Assembly (NCBI RefSeq): GCF_018449655.1
Contig: NZ_JAAVUX010000011.1
Location: 105,830 to 169,829 of the forward strand
DNA from: Pseudomonas sp. dw_358
GTDB taxonomy: Bacteria; Pseudomonadota; Gammaproteobacteria; Pseudomonadales; Pseudomonadaceae
Reading direction: 5' to 3'
DNA length: 64,000 nt
The notes under the pieces are model-generated. The model was given only the letters and a program-made list of their open reading frames with translations, was not told the DNA's origin and made no database searches. The position numbers were made by a program, and so were the translations under genes. Positions 17,333 to 25,633 of this stretch are shown piece after piece (the first letter of the stretch is position 1; each line of letters opens with the position of its first letter).

Positions 17333-17360
17333 AAAAAAACCGGCCGGAGCCGGTTTTTTT
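17333..17360 (-). terminator. Strong intrinsic terminator after accC
   Basis: Seven A, CCGGC, a CGGA loop, GCCGG and seven T form a perfect 12-bp stem with U-tracts on both strands. It begins 13 nt downstream of the accC stop and would work in both directions. Confidence 0.9.
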
Positions 17361-17373
17361 AACGCCTGGACAC

Positions 17374-18720
17374 TTACTTCTCGGCAGCCAGCTTGTGCTC
17401 CAGGTAGTGAATGTTCACGCCACCCTTGCAGAAGCCTTCATCGCGAACCAGGTCGCGATGCAGCGGGATGTTGGTCTTGATGCCGTCGACCACGATCTCG
17501 TCCAGGGCGTTGCGCATACGGGCCAGAGCCTCGTCGCGGTCCTTGCCATAGGTGATCAGCTTGCCGATCAGCGAGTCGTAGTTCGGTGGCACGGCGTAGC
17601 CGCTGTACAGGTGCGAATCGACCCGTACACCATTGCCGCCCGGTGCGTGGAAGTGCTTGACCGTGCCTGGGCTCGGAATGAAGTTCTTCGGGTCTTCGGC
17701 GTTGATTCGGCATTCCAGCGAGTGACCGCGGATGACGACATCGTCTTGGGTGTACGACAGCTTGTTGCCAGCGGCGATGCTGAGCATCTCCTTGACGATG
17801 TCGATGCCAGTGACCATTTCCGATACCGGGTGTTCGACCTGGACGCGGGTGTTCATTTCGATGAAATAGAACGCGCCGTTCTCGTAAAGGAACTCGAAGG
17901 TGCCCGCACCACGGTAGCCGATGTCGATGCACGCCTTGACGCAGCGAGCGAACACCAGTTCGCGGGCTTTTTCGTCGATGCCCGGTGCCGGTGCTTCTTC
18001 CAGAACCTTCTGGTGGCGGCGTTGCAGCGAGCAGTCACGGTCACCCAGGTGGATGGCGTGGCCTTGTCCATCGGACAGAACCTGCACCTCCACGTGGCGT
18101 GGGTTGGTCAGGAATTTTTCCAGATAGACCATCGGGTTGCCGAACGCGGCACCGGCTTCGGTGCGGGTCAGCTTGGCCGAGGCGATCAGGTCTTCTTCCT
18201 TGTGCACCACGCGCATACCGCGGCCACCGCCGCCGCCAGCGGCCTTGATGATCACCGGATAGCCGACTTCACGGCCAATGCGCAGCGCTTCTTCCTCGTC
18301 TTCGGGCAGCGGGCCGTCGGAACCGGGAACGGTCGGCACGCCGGCTTTCTTCATGGCGTCCTTGGCCGAAACCTTGTCGCCCATCAGGCGGATGGTGTCA
18401 GCTTTGGGGCCGATGAAGGCAAACCCGGATTTCTCGACCTGTTCGGCGAAGTCGGCGTTTTCAGCCAGGAAGCCGTAGCCAGGGTGAATGGCGGTTGCGC
18501 CGGTCACTTCGGCGGCAGCGATGATCGCCGGGATGTGCAGATAGGACAGGTTGGCAGGTGCCGGGCCGATGCACACCGACTCGTCAGCCAGACCCAGGTG
18601 CATCAGTTCCTTGTCCGCCTTGGAGTAGACGGCCACGGTCTTGATGCCCAGCTCTTTGCAAGCGCGCAAGATGCGCAGGGCGATCTCGCCGCGGTTGGCA
18701 ATCAGGACTTTTTCCAACAT
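17374..18720 (-). CDS. accC: AccC, biotin carboxylase subunit of acetyl-CoA carboxylase
   Basis: This 448-residue ATP-grasp enzyme carboxylates the biotin carried by AccB, the first half of malonyl-CoA synthesis. Diagnostic motifs are MLEKVLIANRGEIALRI at the N-terminus, the glycine-rich ATP loop KAAGGGGGRGMRVV, and EMNTRVQVEHPVSEMVTG near residue 286. The start at 18720 gives the standard N-terminus; an open extension of seven residues is not needed. It lies 17 nt after accB, as one operon, and ends before a strong terminator. Confidence 0.97.
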   Translation of the reverse strand: MLEKVLIANRGEIALRILRACKELGIKTVAVYSKADKELMHLGLADESVCIGPAPANLSYLHIPAIIAAAEVTGATAIHPGYGFLAENADFAEQVEKSGFAFIGPKADTIRLMGDKVSAKDAMKKAGVPTVPGSDGPLPEDEEEALRIGREVGYPVIIKAAGGGGGRGMRVVHKEEDLIASAKLTRTEAGAAFGNPMVYLEKFLTNPRHVEVQVLSDGQGHAIHLGDRDCSLQRRHQKVLEEAPAPGIDEKARELVFARCVKACIDIGYRGAGTFEFLYENGAFYFIEMNTRVQVEHPVSEMVTGIDIVKEMLSIAAGNKLSYTQDDVVIRGHSLECRINAEDPKNFIPSPGTVKHFHAPGGNGVRVDSHLYSGYAVPPNYDSLIGKLITYGKDRDEALARMRNALDEIVVDGIKTNIPLHRDLVRDEGFCKGGVNIHYLEHKLAAEK

Positions 18721-18737
18721 CGCAGGCTCTCCGCTGG

Positions 18738-19190
18738 TCAAACGATGGTGAACAGCGGCTGGTCGTACTCAACCGGCTGGCCGTCCTCAACGAGGATCGA
18801 TTCAATCACACCGCTTGTTTCAGCTTCGATGTGGTTCATCATTTTCATCGCTTCGACGATGCACAGGGTGTCGCCTTTCTTGACGGCCTGGCCGACTTCA
18901 ACGAAGGCAGGCGAGGCAGGCGAGGATTTGCGGTAGAAGGTACCGACCATCGGCGAACGGGCCACGGTGCCGTTCAGCTTGGGGGCGGCCGGAGCTTCGG
19001 CGGCGGCCGGAGCGGCAGCGACCGGAGCGGCGACTGGCGCGGCCATCGGTGCAGGTGCGTAGTACTGCTGGGCAGGGGTCTTGCTGTGACGGCTGATGCG
19101 TACGGACTCTTCGCCTTCACGAATTTCCAGTTCATCGATGCCGGACTCTTCCAGCAGCTCGATCAGCTTCTTGACTTTACGAATATCCAT
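18738..19190 (-). CDS. accB: AccB, biotin carboxyl carrier protein
   Basis: This 150-residue protein carries biotin between the carboxylase and the carboxyltransferase. The N-terminal helical segment (MDIRKVKKLIELLEESGIDE) is followed by an Ala/Pro-rich flexible linker (about 40-72). The biotinyl domain has the biotin-accepting Lys116 in EAMKMMN. The ATG at 19190 follows GGGAG; the frame also opens with a TTG one codon earlier. It is first in accB-accC, with a long structured leader upstream. Confidence 0.97.
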   Translation of the reverse strand: MDIRKVKKLIELLEESGIDELEIREGEESVRISRHSKTPAQQYYAPAPMAAPVAAPVAAAPAAAEAPAAPKLNGTVARSPMVGTFYRKSSPASPAFVEVGQAVKKGDTLCIVEAMKMMNHIEAETSGVIESILVEDGQPVEYDQPLFTIV

Positions 19191-19193
19191 CAA

Positions 19194-19475
19194 TCATCAA
19201 CTCCCAAGGGTCGGTCAGGGGCGTTTAAGCACATTCATGCGCCGGGCGAGCCTGCGGTCGCCGCAGCTGCGGATCACTCCACCGGCCACGGCCGGACAAG
19301 CAGGAGTGACGGCGGAAAATTTGCGTTAGTGCACGGTAGAAAGATGCACGTCGCTGAGTGGGATGCTCAACGGCGCGGGTGCGTCACGTCGTGCATGGCC
19401 TCGATTGATAAAATCGATTGGAAGATCGCCATTTCCTCATGCCTCTGCGAACGTGGGTTCGATCCGAGCGGGGCG
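19194..19475 (-). promoter_or_regulatory. Long structured 5' leader of accBC (no gene present)
   Basis: No credible coding frame fills the 413 nt between dsbD and accB. On the minus strand the leader contains a nested hairpin: outer stem CACTCC/GGAGTG (19275-19280 with 19303-19308) and inner stem CCGGCC/GGCCGG (19282-19287 with 19290-19295). A 12-bp perfect palindrome CCGCAGCTGCGG follows at 19261-19272. Upstream there is a small CGATTTTATCAATCG dyad. A long leader is also known for accBC in E. coli, where AccB regulates its own synthesis. Regulation here is inferred. The aroQ gene usually found at this spot is absent. Confidence 0.45.
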
Positions 19476-19505
19476 ACTATGCCGTAAACTGCGGTCAGCT
19501 GTCCA
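19476..19505 (-). promoter_or_regulatory. Candidate sigma-70 promoter of accBC
   Basis: On the minus strand TGGACA (19505-19500) and CATAGT (19481-19476) are spaced by 18 nt, matching 5/6 and 4/6 of the consensus. This would start an mRNA with a leader of about 280 nt before accB. Confidence 0.45.
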
Positions 19506-19606
19506 GTTAACTGCAATAGCCGACACGATGACCGATATTCACGCAAAGTTTGTGACTCGGACGCTCAAGGCGGTCATATGTATATTTTTTATCGCCGGTA
19601 TCGAGG

Positions 19607-21385
19607 TTATAGACCTTGTTGGCGGTTCGCGCTTGTGAGCTTGCTGGCGAAATCGACGGCGTTTATCTCGCCAATGACCCTGGACCCCTCAACTTCGCTG
19701 CCGTTGCCAGCAAAGACCATCAGTGCCGGGGGGCCGAACAGCTTGTAGCGGTCCAACAGCGCGCGCTGTTCGGTGTTGCTCTGGGTCAGGTCGAGTTTCA
19801 CCAGCCGGTAGCCTTTGAGCAGGCTGCGTACCTGCGGATCCGGCAGCACTTCATGCTCGATCACCTTGCAGCTGATGCACCAGTCCGCGTACCAGTCCAG
19901 CAACAGCGGTTGGTTGGCCGCTTTCGCCTCGGCGAAGACCGTCTGTAACTGGTCGTCGCGGGTGATGGTCTGCCAAGCCCCTGCTTCGGCGCCCGCGCCG
20001 GTGCTGGCAATCGGTGCCAAGTGGGCAGCGGCGAGAGGTTTGAAAGGGTCGCTGTTGCCACTCCAGGCGCCGTACCAGCAGGCCAGGCCGTAGAACAGTG
20101 CCAGCAGCCCGAGGAGTTGCGCCAGGCGCTGACGCGAACTCTTGGGGGTAAACTCCAGAGCACCGAGAAACACGCCGACGCCGACCCCGATCACCCCCAG
20201 CAACAGCAGTGTCACCGGGCCCGGCAGGACGCGGCTGAGCAAGCCGACCGCCAGGGCCAACAGCAGCACGCCAATGGCGTTCTTCACGCCGACCAGCCAC
20301 GGCCCGCTTTTGGGCAGCAAGGCCGCTCCGCCGGTCCCGACCAGCAGCAGCGGTGCACCCATGCCCAGGCCCAAGGCCAACAACTTCAGCGCGCCGCCCC
20401 AGGCGTCGCCGCTGGCACTGATATAAAGCAGCGCACCGGCCAGGGGCGCTGAGACGCACGGCGACACCAGCAGGCTGGAGACCACGCCGAGCACTGCCGC
20501 GCCCCACAGCGATCCGCCCTTGGCATTACCGGCCAGCCTGTCCAGCCGTGAGCTGACGGCTTGCGGCAGTTTGAGCTCGAACAGGCCGAACATGGCCAGG
20601 GCGAATACCACGAAAAACAAGGCAAACGGGATCAGTACTTCAGGCGATTGCAGGCGCGCCTGCAGGTTCATCTGGGCGCCGAACAGCCCCATCAGCGCCC
20701 CAAGGGCGGCAAAGCACAGCGCCATCGGCAGCACATAGGCGAGCGATAGACTCAGGCCGCGCCAGCCACCGACCTGACCGCGCAGGACCACACCGGACAG
20801 GATCGGCAGCATCGGCAGCACGCAAGGGGTGAAGGTCAGGCCGATGCCGGCGAGAAAAAACAGCAGCAAGTCGCGCCAACCTGCAGACCGGCTGGCCGCT
20901 GGCGCGCCAGAGGCTGCGCCGCTGGCGTCTATGGACACATGCTCGGTTTCCGGGGGGTAGCACAGGCCTTTGTCGGCGCAGCCCTGATAGGTCACTGCCA
21001 GGTCGAATGGGCGGGAGTCGTTGGCGGGTCGCGGCAGGTCGACATCGATAATGCCGTGGTACACCTCGACATCACCGAAATATTCGTCGTGTTTTTTCTC
21101 CCCTTCGGGCAACTGGGGGGCGCCCAGTTTCAGATCGGCGGGGTTGGTGTGGAACTGGAAACGATGGCGATAGAGGTAATAGCCCTCGGCGGCGACAAAG
21201 CGCAGGCGCACGTGCTGGGCATTGGCTTCGACGACGCTGAGCTGGAAGGCTTCACGCACTGGCAGAAAATCGCTGCTGTTGTTCAGCGCCCCGCCCAGCA
21301 CTGCGTTCGGGCGGCTGTCCATGAATCCGGAAGCAGCGACCGGCAGGGCCAGGACCAGTAACAGAAGACAAAGCAGGCGGCGCAT
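19607..21385 (-). CDS. dsbD: DsbD (DipZ), thiol:disulfide interchange protein
   Basis: This inner-membrane protein of 592 residues passes electrons from cytoplasmic thioredoxin to periplasmic DsbC-type partners. After a signal peptide (MRRLLCLLLLVLALPVAASG) comes the periplasmic alpha domain with the cysteine pair GCADKGLCYPP. The eight-helix beta domain has PCVLPMLPILSG and SPCVSAPLAGALLY. The C-terminal thioredoxin-like gamma domain has the active site WYADWCISCKVIE. All three cysteine pairs are present, so it should be functional. I start at the ATG at 21385 because the signal peptide begins there. It is next to gcbA, as in P. aeruginosa. Confidence 0.95.
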   Translation of the reverse strand: MRRLLCLLLLVLALPVAASGFMDSRPNAVLGGALNNSSDFLPVREAFQLSVVEANAQHVRLRFVAAEGYYLYRHRFQFHTNPADLKLGAPQLPEGEKKHDEYFGDVEVYHGIIDVDLPRPANDSRPFDLAVTYQGCADKGLCYPPETEHVSIDASGAASGAPAASRSAGWRDLLLFFLAGIGLTFTPCVLPMLPILSGVVLRGQVGGWRGLSLSLAYVLPMALCFAALGALMGLFGAQMNLQARLQSPEVLIPFALFFVVFALAMFGLFELKLPQAVSSRLDRLAGNAKGGSLWGAAVLGVVSSLLVSPCVSAPLAGALLYISASGDAWGGALKLLALGLGMGAPLLLVGTGGAALLPKSGPWLVGVKNAIGVLLLALAVGLLSRVLPGPVTLLLLGVIGVGVGVFLGALEFTPKSSRQRLAQLLGLLALFYGLACWYGAWSGNSDPFKPLAAAHLAPIASTGAGAEAGAWQTITRDDQLQTVFAEAKAANQPLLLDWYADWCISCKVIEHEVLPDPQVRSLLKGYRLVKLDLTQSNTEQRALLDRYKLFGPPALMVFAGNGSEVEGSRVIGEINAVDFASKLTSANRQQGL

Positions 21386-21480
21386 AGGGATCTCGCGAAG
21401 AGCAAAGCTGCGCATCATATCCCAGTCAGGTTTCGGGTGCAGGGGGAGGGGCGTTACCTTTTATGTCCCGGCAGGCGGTC

Positions 21481-23142
21481 CTATAGTGATAACTGAACCC
21501 GATTGCGCCCCGCCGCCTTGGCCCGATAAAGCGCGGCATCCGCCCGGGAGGCCATGTTCACACCATCGAAGCCAGCATCCAGTTGGGCCACGCCGGCGCT
21601 GAAGGTGCAATTGAAGTCCCGTGGCTGCGCCGGGTAGTGAATGTCGGCGAAGCGTTCGCGAATCTCGTCGAGGACCTGTTGGGCGGCTTCCAGGTCGGTA
21701 TCGGGCATGACGATGGCGAACTCTTCACCCCCGTAGCGACCGATGAAATCCGTCTTGCGCAGGCGCTGTTTGAGAAACAGCGACAGGCTCTTGATGACCC
21801 GGTCGCCCATGGGATGGCCATGGCTGTCGTTGACCTGCTTGAAATAATCGATGTCCAGCATGGCGAAACACAGCGGCTTGCCTTCGCGACGCGCGCGGAA
21901 GCTGCAATCTTCGAGTAGTTGCAAGATATGGGTGTGGTTGTACAAGCCGGTCAGGCTGTCGCGCACCATCCGCGCCTTGAGATTGCGCGCACGGGCGGCC
22001 CGGTTGCGCACGGTGGTAATCAGGTGGCGGGAGCGAATCGGCTTGGTGAGGAAGTCGTCGCCGCCCTCGCTCATGGCATCCAGTTGCTTGTCCAGGTCGT
22101 CTTCGGCTGACAGATAGATGATTGGCACACTGACGTAACGGTCGTTGTGGCGAATCACCTTGGCCAGTTCAGTGCCGGTGCAGCCAGGCATGTACATGTC
22201 GAGGATGATCAAATCCGGCTGGAAATCAGCCAGCTCGGCCATGGCCTGGATCGGGTCGGTCAGGCTGCGGGTGACGATGCCGGCGCTGTTGAGCAGCCGT
22301 TCGGTGTGCATGGCCTGAGCACGAGAGTCATCGATCACCAGCACCCGAAAGGGCTCGTAATGAGCGGAGCAGGTCAGCACCTCGATTTTTTCCAGCAGGC
22401 TCGACGCTTCCAGGGTGCCACTGAGAAATTCCTCGCCGCCGGCTCGAACGGCTGCCAGGCGCGTGGGCGTATCGGTTTCATGGCGGCTGAAGAACAGTAG
22501 CGGCAGCTTCTGCTCTCGACCTTCTTGAGCCTGCGCCGCCAGGCTCAGACCCATGCCGACGCCGCCAAAGTCCACGTCCATGACGATGGCCGAGGGCTGG
22601 CGTTCGAGCATCGAGGCCTGAAACGTACTGACCGAATCCAGTGCCTGGGCATTGAGGCCAAAGAACTCCAGCTGCGTCGCCAGCCGGCCGGCGCGCTCTG
22701 CATCCTGTAGCGCCACATATACCGGTTTGCGCAGAGGTGGCAGGTGAGTCTGGTCCAGTTGATCACCGTGGCGCAGGCCGGTACGGGACAGCCGATGCAT
22801 CAAGCGGTTGAGCTCGTTGATCGAGTCGCTGGTCAGCCGCCCGTGATTGTCCTCGACCCCTTGCAAGGCCGCGCTGATGCCCCGTGCCAGCATCACATGT
22901 TTCGGTTGCTCGAAGCGCTCGGCAAAACGTTGCAGGCGCAGGTTGGCCTCGCTGAGTTCAGCCAGATTGGCCGCTGACCATTCGCTGCGGTGCAGGCGCT
23001 GCCAGATCTCGAGGATCTGTCGCGCCTGGTGGATGACCCGCTGGGCGAAGTGGTGTTTCAGGCGTTCACGGCTCGGGTCTTCTGGCTCATTCATGGTTGG
23101 GCTACTGAGGGATGCCTGGAGGATCTCCAGTGGTGGCTCCAT
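21481..23142 (-). CDS. gcbA: GcbA-like diguanylate cyclase (REC-REC-GGDEF)
   Basis: This 553-residue cytoplasmic response regulator makes cyclic di-GMP. Residues 1-135 are helical. A first receiver-like domain (about 140-255) has a degenerate acidic pocket. A canonical receiver (about 265-380) has phospho-acceptor Asp315 in LIILDMYMPG. The GGDEF domain has the active-site GGEEF at 471-475. The product-inhibition I-site RKTD lies exactly five residues before it (462-465). Position beside dsbD and domain order match GcbA, known to influence attachment and dispersal. The ATG at 23142 is chosen for its AGGAAG site; the ATG at 23094 is an alternative. Confidence 0.9.
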   Translation of the reverse strand: MEPPLEILQASLSSPTMNEPEDPSRERLKHHFAQRVIHQARQILEIWQRLHRSEWSAANLAELSEANLRLQRFAERFEQPKHVMLARGISAALQGVEDNHGRLTSDSINELNRLMHRLSRTGLRHGDQLDQTHLPPLRKPVYVALQDAERAGRLATQLEFFGLNAQALDSVSTFQASMLERQPSAIVMDVDFGGVGMGLSLAAQAQEGREQKLPLLFFSRHETDTPTRLAAVRAGGEEFLSGTLEASSLLEKIEVLTCSAHYEPFRVLVIDDSRAQAMHTERLLNSAGIVTRSLTDPIQAMAELADFQPDLIILDMYMPGCTGTELAKVIRHNDRYVSVPIIYLSAEDDLDKQLDAMSEGGDDFLTKPIRSRHLITTVRNRAARARNLKARMVRDSLTGLYNHTHILQLLEDCSFRARREGKPLCFAMLDIDYFKQVNDSHGHPMGDRVIKSLSLFLKQRLRKTDFIGRYGGEEFAIVMPDTDLEAAQQVLDEIRERFADIHYPAQPRDFNCTFSAGVAQLDAGFDGVNMASRADAALYRAKAAGRNRVQLSL

Positions 23143-23381
23143 GCTATCACTTCCTGCGAGGGAACCGAATCTCTGGCGCCAGCAAACTGTACCCGGCGGC
23201 ATGATTAAGGGATGAGCGGTCGCTCGCATAGGCGCGTGCCTCAGCTTGTTCTATAGTGCGTCCCGGACAAGGTGGCCGACGTACGGTCGCGGGCTCTGGG
23301 CCGGTTGTTTCGCCGGTCCGCGCACGATGGGCGCGCGCTGCGGTCCAACCGATGAATTCTGTGACTGAAAGGGACATAGCC

Positions 23382-24461
23382 ATGCTGGATTGGAAGAACC
23401 GCACGGGCAAGAGCGACGCGAAAGAGCGCGTCGATACTGTTGGTACCGGCACTCGCTCGCGCAGTTACTTTGGCGCTGTACTGTTCAGTCGCGCTGTACT
23501 TTCGGTGCTGGCGCTTTATCTGTTGGTCACCGGTGCGCTGGGTTGGTATTGGAGTGAAGAACCCGCCCTGTTCCCGGTGCAGCAGAACGCCCAGATTTCC
23601 GCCGAGCGTGATGGCAAGAAAATGGTGGTTGGCTATACCACCGTCGAGACGCTCAAGACCGTGGCCAGCACTTTGCTGGACAAGCCAGGTGGTTACATTT
23701 CCAACGACCGTTTTCCGCCAGGTCTGTGGATGGACAACATGCCGAGTTGGGAATATGGCGTGCTGGTGCAGGTCCGCGATATGACTCGCGCCTTGCGCAA
23801 GGACCTCGCCCGGTCGCAATCCCAGTCGGCTGAAGATGCGGATCTGGCCAAGGCCGAGCCATTGTTCAACTTCGACAACCGCAGCTGGATCCTGCCTTCC
23901 AGTGAATCCCAGTACCAGGAAGGCATCAATGCCCTGACGCGCTACCAGAACCGTCTGGCTGACCCTAGCCAGAACAACGCCTTGTTCTATGCCCGTGCCG
24001 ATAACCTCAACAACTGGCTGGGGGATGTGGGCACGCGCCTGGGTTCGTTGTCCCAGCGTCTGTCGGCCAGCGTAGGGCGGGTCAAGCTCAACGCCAGCCT
24101 CAAGACCGAGGTGGTGGTGCCGGGCCAGGCGCCGGTGGTGGACGAAGAGATCGTAGAAACGCCGTGGATGCAGATCGACAACGTCTTCTATGAAGCCCGC
24201 GGTCAAGCCTGGGCGCTGTCCCATCTGCTGCGTGCCGTGGAGGTGGATTTCGCCGACGTGCTGGCCAAGAAGAACGCCACCGTCAGCGTGCGGCAGATCA
24301 TTCGCGAGCTGGAGGCTTCGCAGCAGCCGGTCTGGAGCCCGATGATCCTCAACGGCAGCGGCTTCGGTATTCTCGCCAACCACTCGCTCGTGATGGCCAA
24401 CTATATTTCCCGGGCCAATGCGGCAGTCATCGACCTGCGCCAACTGCTCACTCAAGGCTGA
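23382..24461 (+). CDS. DUF2333 family inner-membrane protein
   Basis: This 359-residue conserved pseudomonad protein has one N-terminal transmembrane helix (about residues 30-50, AVLSVLALYLLVTGALGWYW) and a large domain presumably in the periplasm. I start at the ATG at 23382 because AAAGGGA lies 7-8 nt upstream; an ATG at 23352 is an alternative. Its function is unknown. It is divergent from gcbA across a 239-nt gap and lies 3 nt before the NUDIX gene, so those two are probably coupled. A TATAGT hexamer at 23252-23257 could be its -10. Confidence 0.88.
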   Translation: MLDWKNRTGKSDAKERVDTVGTGTRSRSYFGAVLFSRAVLSVLALYLLVTGALGWYWSEEPALFPVQQNAQISAERDGKKMVVGYTTVETLKTVASTLLDKPGGYISNDRFPPGLWMDNMPSWEYGVLVQVRDMTRALRKDLARSQSQSAEDADLAKAEPLFNFDNRSWILPSSESQYQEGINALTRYQNRLADPSQNNALFYARADNLNNWLGDVGTRLGSLSQRLSASVGRVKLNASLKTEVVVPGQAPVVDEEIVETPWMQIDNVFYEARGQAWALSHLLRAVEVDFADVLAKKNATVSVRQIIRELEASQQPVWSPMILNGSGFGILANHSLVMANYISRANAAVIDLRQLLTQG

Positions 24462-24464
24462 CCG

Positions 24465-24995
24465 ATGACCATCACTCCACAAGAGGTCGCGCACCGCGCG
24501 GCCTCGGATGCCGAAACCATCGCTTGGGTCGACGAGGAAGACGGGCTGCTGGGGGCCTTGCAGCGCAGCGAACTGCGCGAGCGCGGGCTGATCGGCCGCG
24601 GCACCTTCATTCTGCTGTTCAATTCGGCGGGGGAGCTTTGCGTGCATCGACGTACCCTGAGCAAAGCGCTGTACCCCGGCTACTGGGACGTGGCCGCCGG
24701 TGGCATGGTTCAGGCCGATGAGAGCTATGAAGAGTCCGCCGCCCGAGAACTGGAAGAAGAGCTGGGGGTCATTGGCGTGCCCTTGACTGCCCACGAGCAT
24801 TTCTATTTCGACCAGCCGGGCAATCGCCTCTGGTGCGCGGTGTTTTCTGCGGTATGGGACGGGCCGTTGCGTCTGCAACCGGAAGAGGTGCTGGAAGCGA
24901 AGTTCATGCCGGTCGCCGAGGTCCTGACCCAGAGCCGGACGCTGTCTTACTGCCCGGATTCGCTGGACGCCCTCAAGCGTTTTCTGCAGCCCTGA
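24465..24995 (+). CDS. NUDIX hydrolase (YfcD-like)
   Basis: This 176-residue NUDIX hydrolase has the complete signature G-x5-E-x7-REUxEExGU at about residues 79-101 (GGMVQADESYEESAARELEE then ELGV). The family hydrolyses nucleoside diphosphates linked to another moiety. The closest named relative by overall layout is YfcD, whose substrate is uncertain. It starts 3 nt after the DUF2333 gene, so it is likely translationally coupled to it. Confidence 0.9.
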   Translation: MTITPQEVAHRAASDAETIAWVDEEDGLLGALQRSELRERGLIGRGTFILLFNSAGELCVHRRTLSKALYPGYWDVAAGGMVQADESYEESAARELEEELGVIGVPLTAHEHFYFDQPGNRLWCAVFSAVWDGPLRLQPEEVLEAKFMPVAEVLTQSRTLSYCPDSLDALKRFLQP

Positions 24996-25097
24996 GGCCT
25001 GCCGAAATCTGCATGAATCCGTCGCCGCTGGCGCTACACAGCACGGTTTTTTGCCGTTAAACTGCGCGCCCTATTCATCCTCCAGAGAGGATCGCCG

Positions 25098-25469
25098 GTG
25101 GCCAAGAAAGCCGCATCCTTCGCCGCACTCGGTGGCCTGGTCTTCTCCACGGACTCGGGCCGGCATTGCCCTGAGTGTCGCCAGCCGATCGACGCCTGCG
25201 TTTGCAAAAGCACCGCCATCCCCGAGGGCGACGGCATTGCCCGAGTGCGCCGAGAAAGCAAGGGCCGTGGCGGCAAGACGGTCACCACCATCACCGGGGT
25301 GCCGTTGCCCCTCGAGGGGTTGAAGGAATTGGCCGCCACCCTCAAGCGCCGCTGTGGAACGGGCGGGTCCTTGAAGGACGGCGTGATCGAGATCCAGGGC
25401 GAGCACGTCGAGCTGTTGCTCGCCGAGCTGATCAAGCTGGGTTACAAAGCGAAAAAGTCCGGCGGCTGA
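25098..25469 (+). CDS. SUI1/YciH-like translation initiation factor
   Basis: This 123-residue protein carries an N-terminal cysteine cluster (CPECRQPIDACVC, residues 20-32) and a C-terminal SUI1 domain (about 50-120) containing KGRGGKTVTTITG and the CGTGGSLKDGVIEIQG loop. Bacterial YciH homologues associate with the 30S subunit and influence start-codon fidelity. It uses a GTG start at 25098 with GAGAGG at 25085-25090. It lies between the NUDIX gene and speA, as in P. aeruginosa. Confidence 0.93.
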   Translation: MAKKAASFAALGGLVFSTDSGRHCPECRQPIDACVCKSTAIPEGDGIARVRRESKGRGGKTVTTITGVPLPLEGLKELAATLKRRCGTGGSLKDGVIEIQGEHVELLLAELIKLGYKAKKSGG

Positions 25470-25633
25470 AGCGCATTCCTGCCCCTCGCTAAACTTGGCG
25501 CTGCCCCCAGGGTCGAACCCTGCACAGACAGCAATCGTCATATTCATTCTCTAGACTGTGTGGACCCATCCCTTGATTCGGTGAGGATCAAAGGCAGGGC
25601 CGCAGTATTCGACTTTTTTCATAGGGGACCTCG

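Noticed and set aside
17320..18936. Long open frame (538 codons) on the plus strand
   Set aside because: It is antisense to accC and accB, which are unambiguous on the minus strand.
19441..19480. Possible tRNA T-loop (GGGTTCGATCC) near accB
   Set aside because: The flanking bases cannot form a 5-bp T-stem, and no acceptor or anticodon arm is present.
23241..24878. Long minus-strand frame (545 codons)
   Set aside because: It is antisense to the DUF2333 and NUDIX genes; no domain is recognisable.
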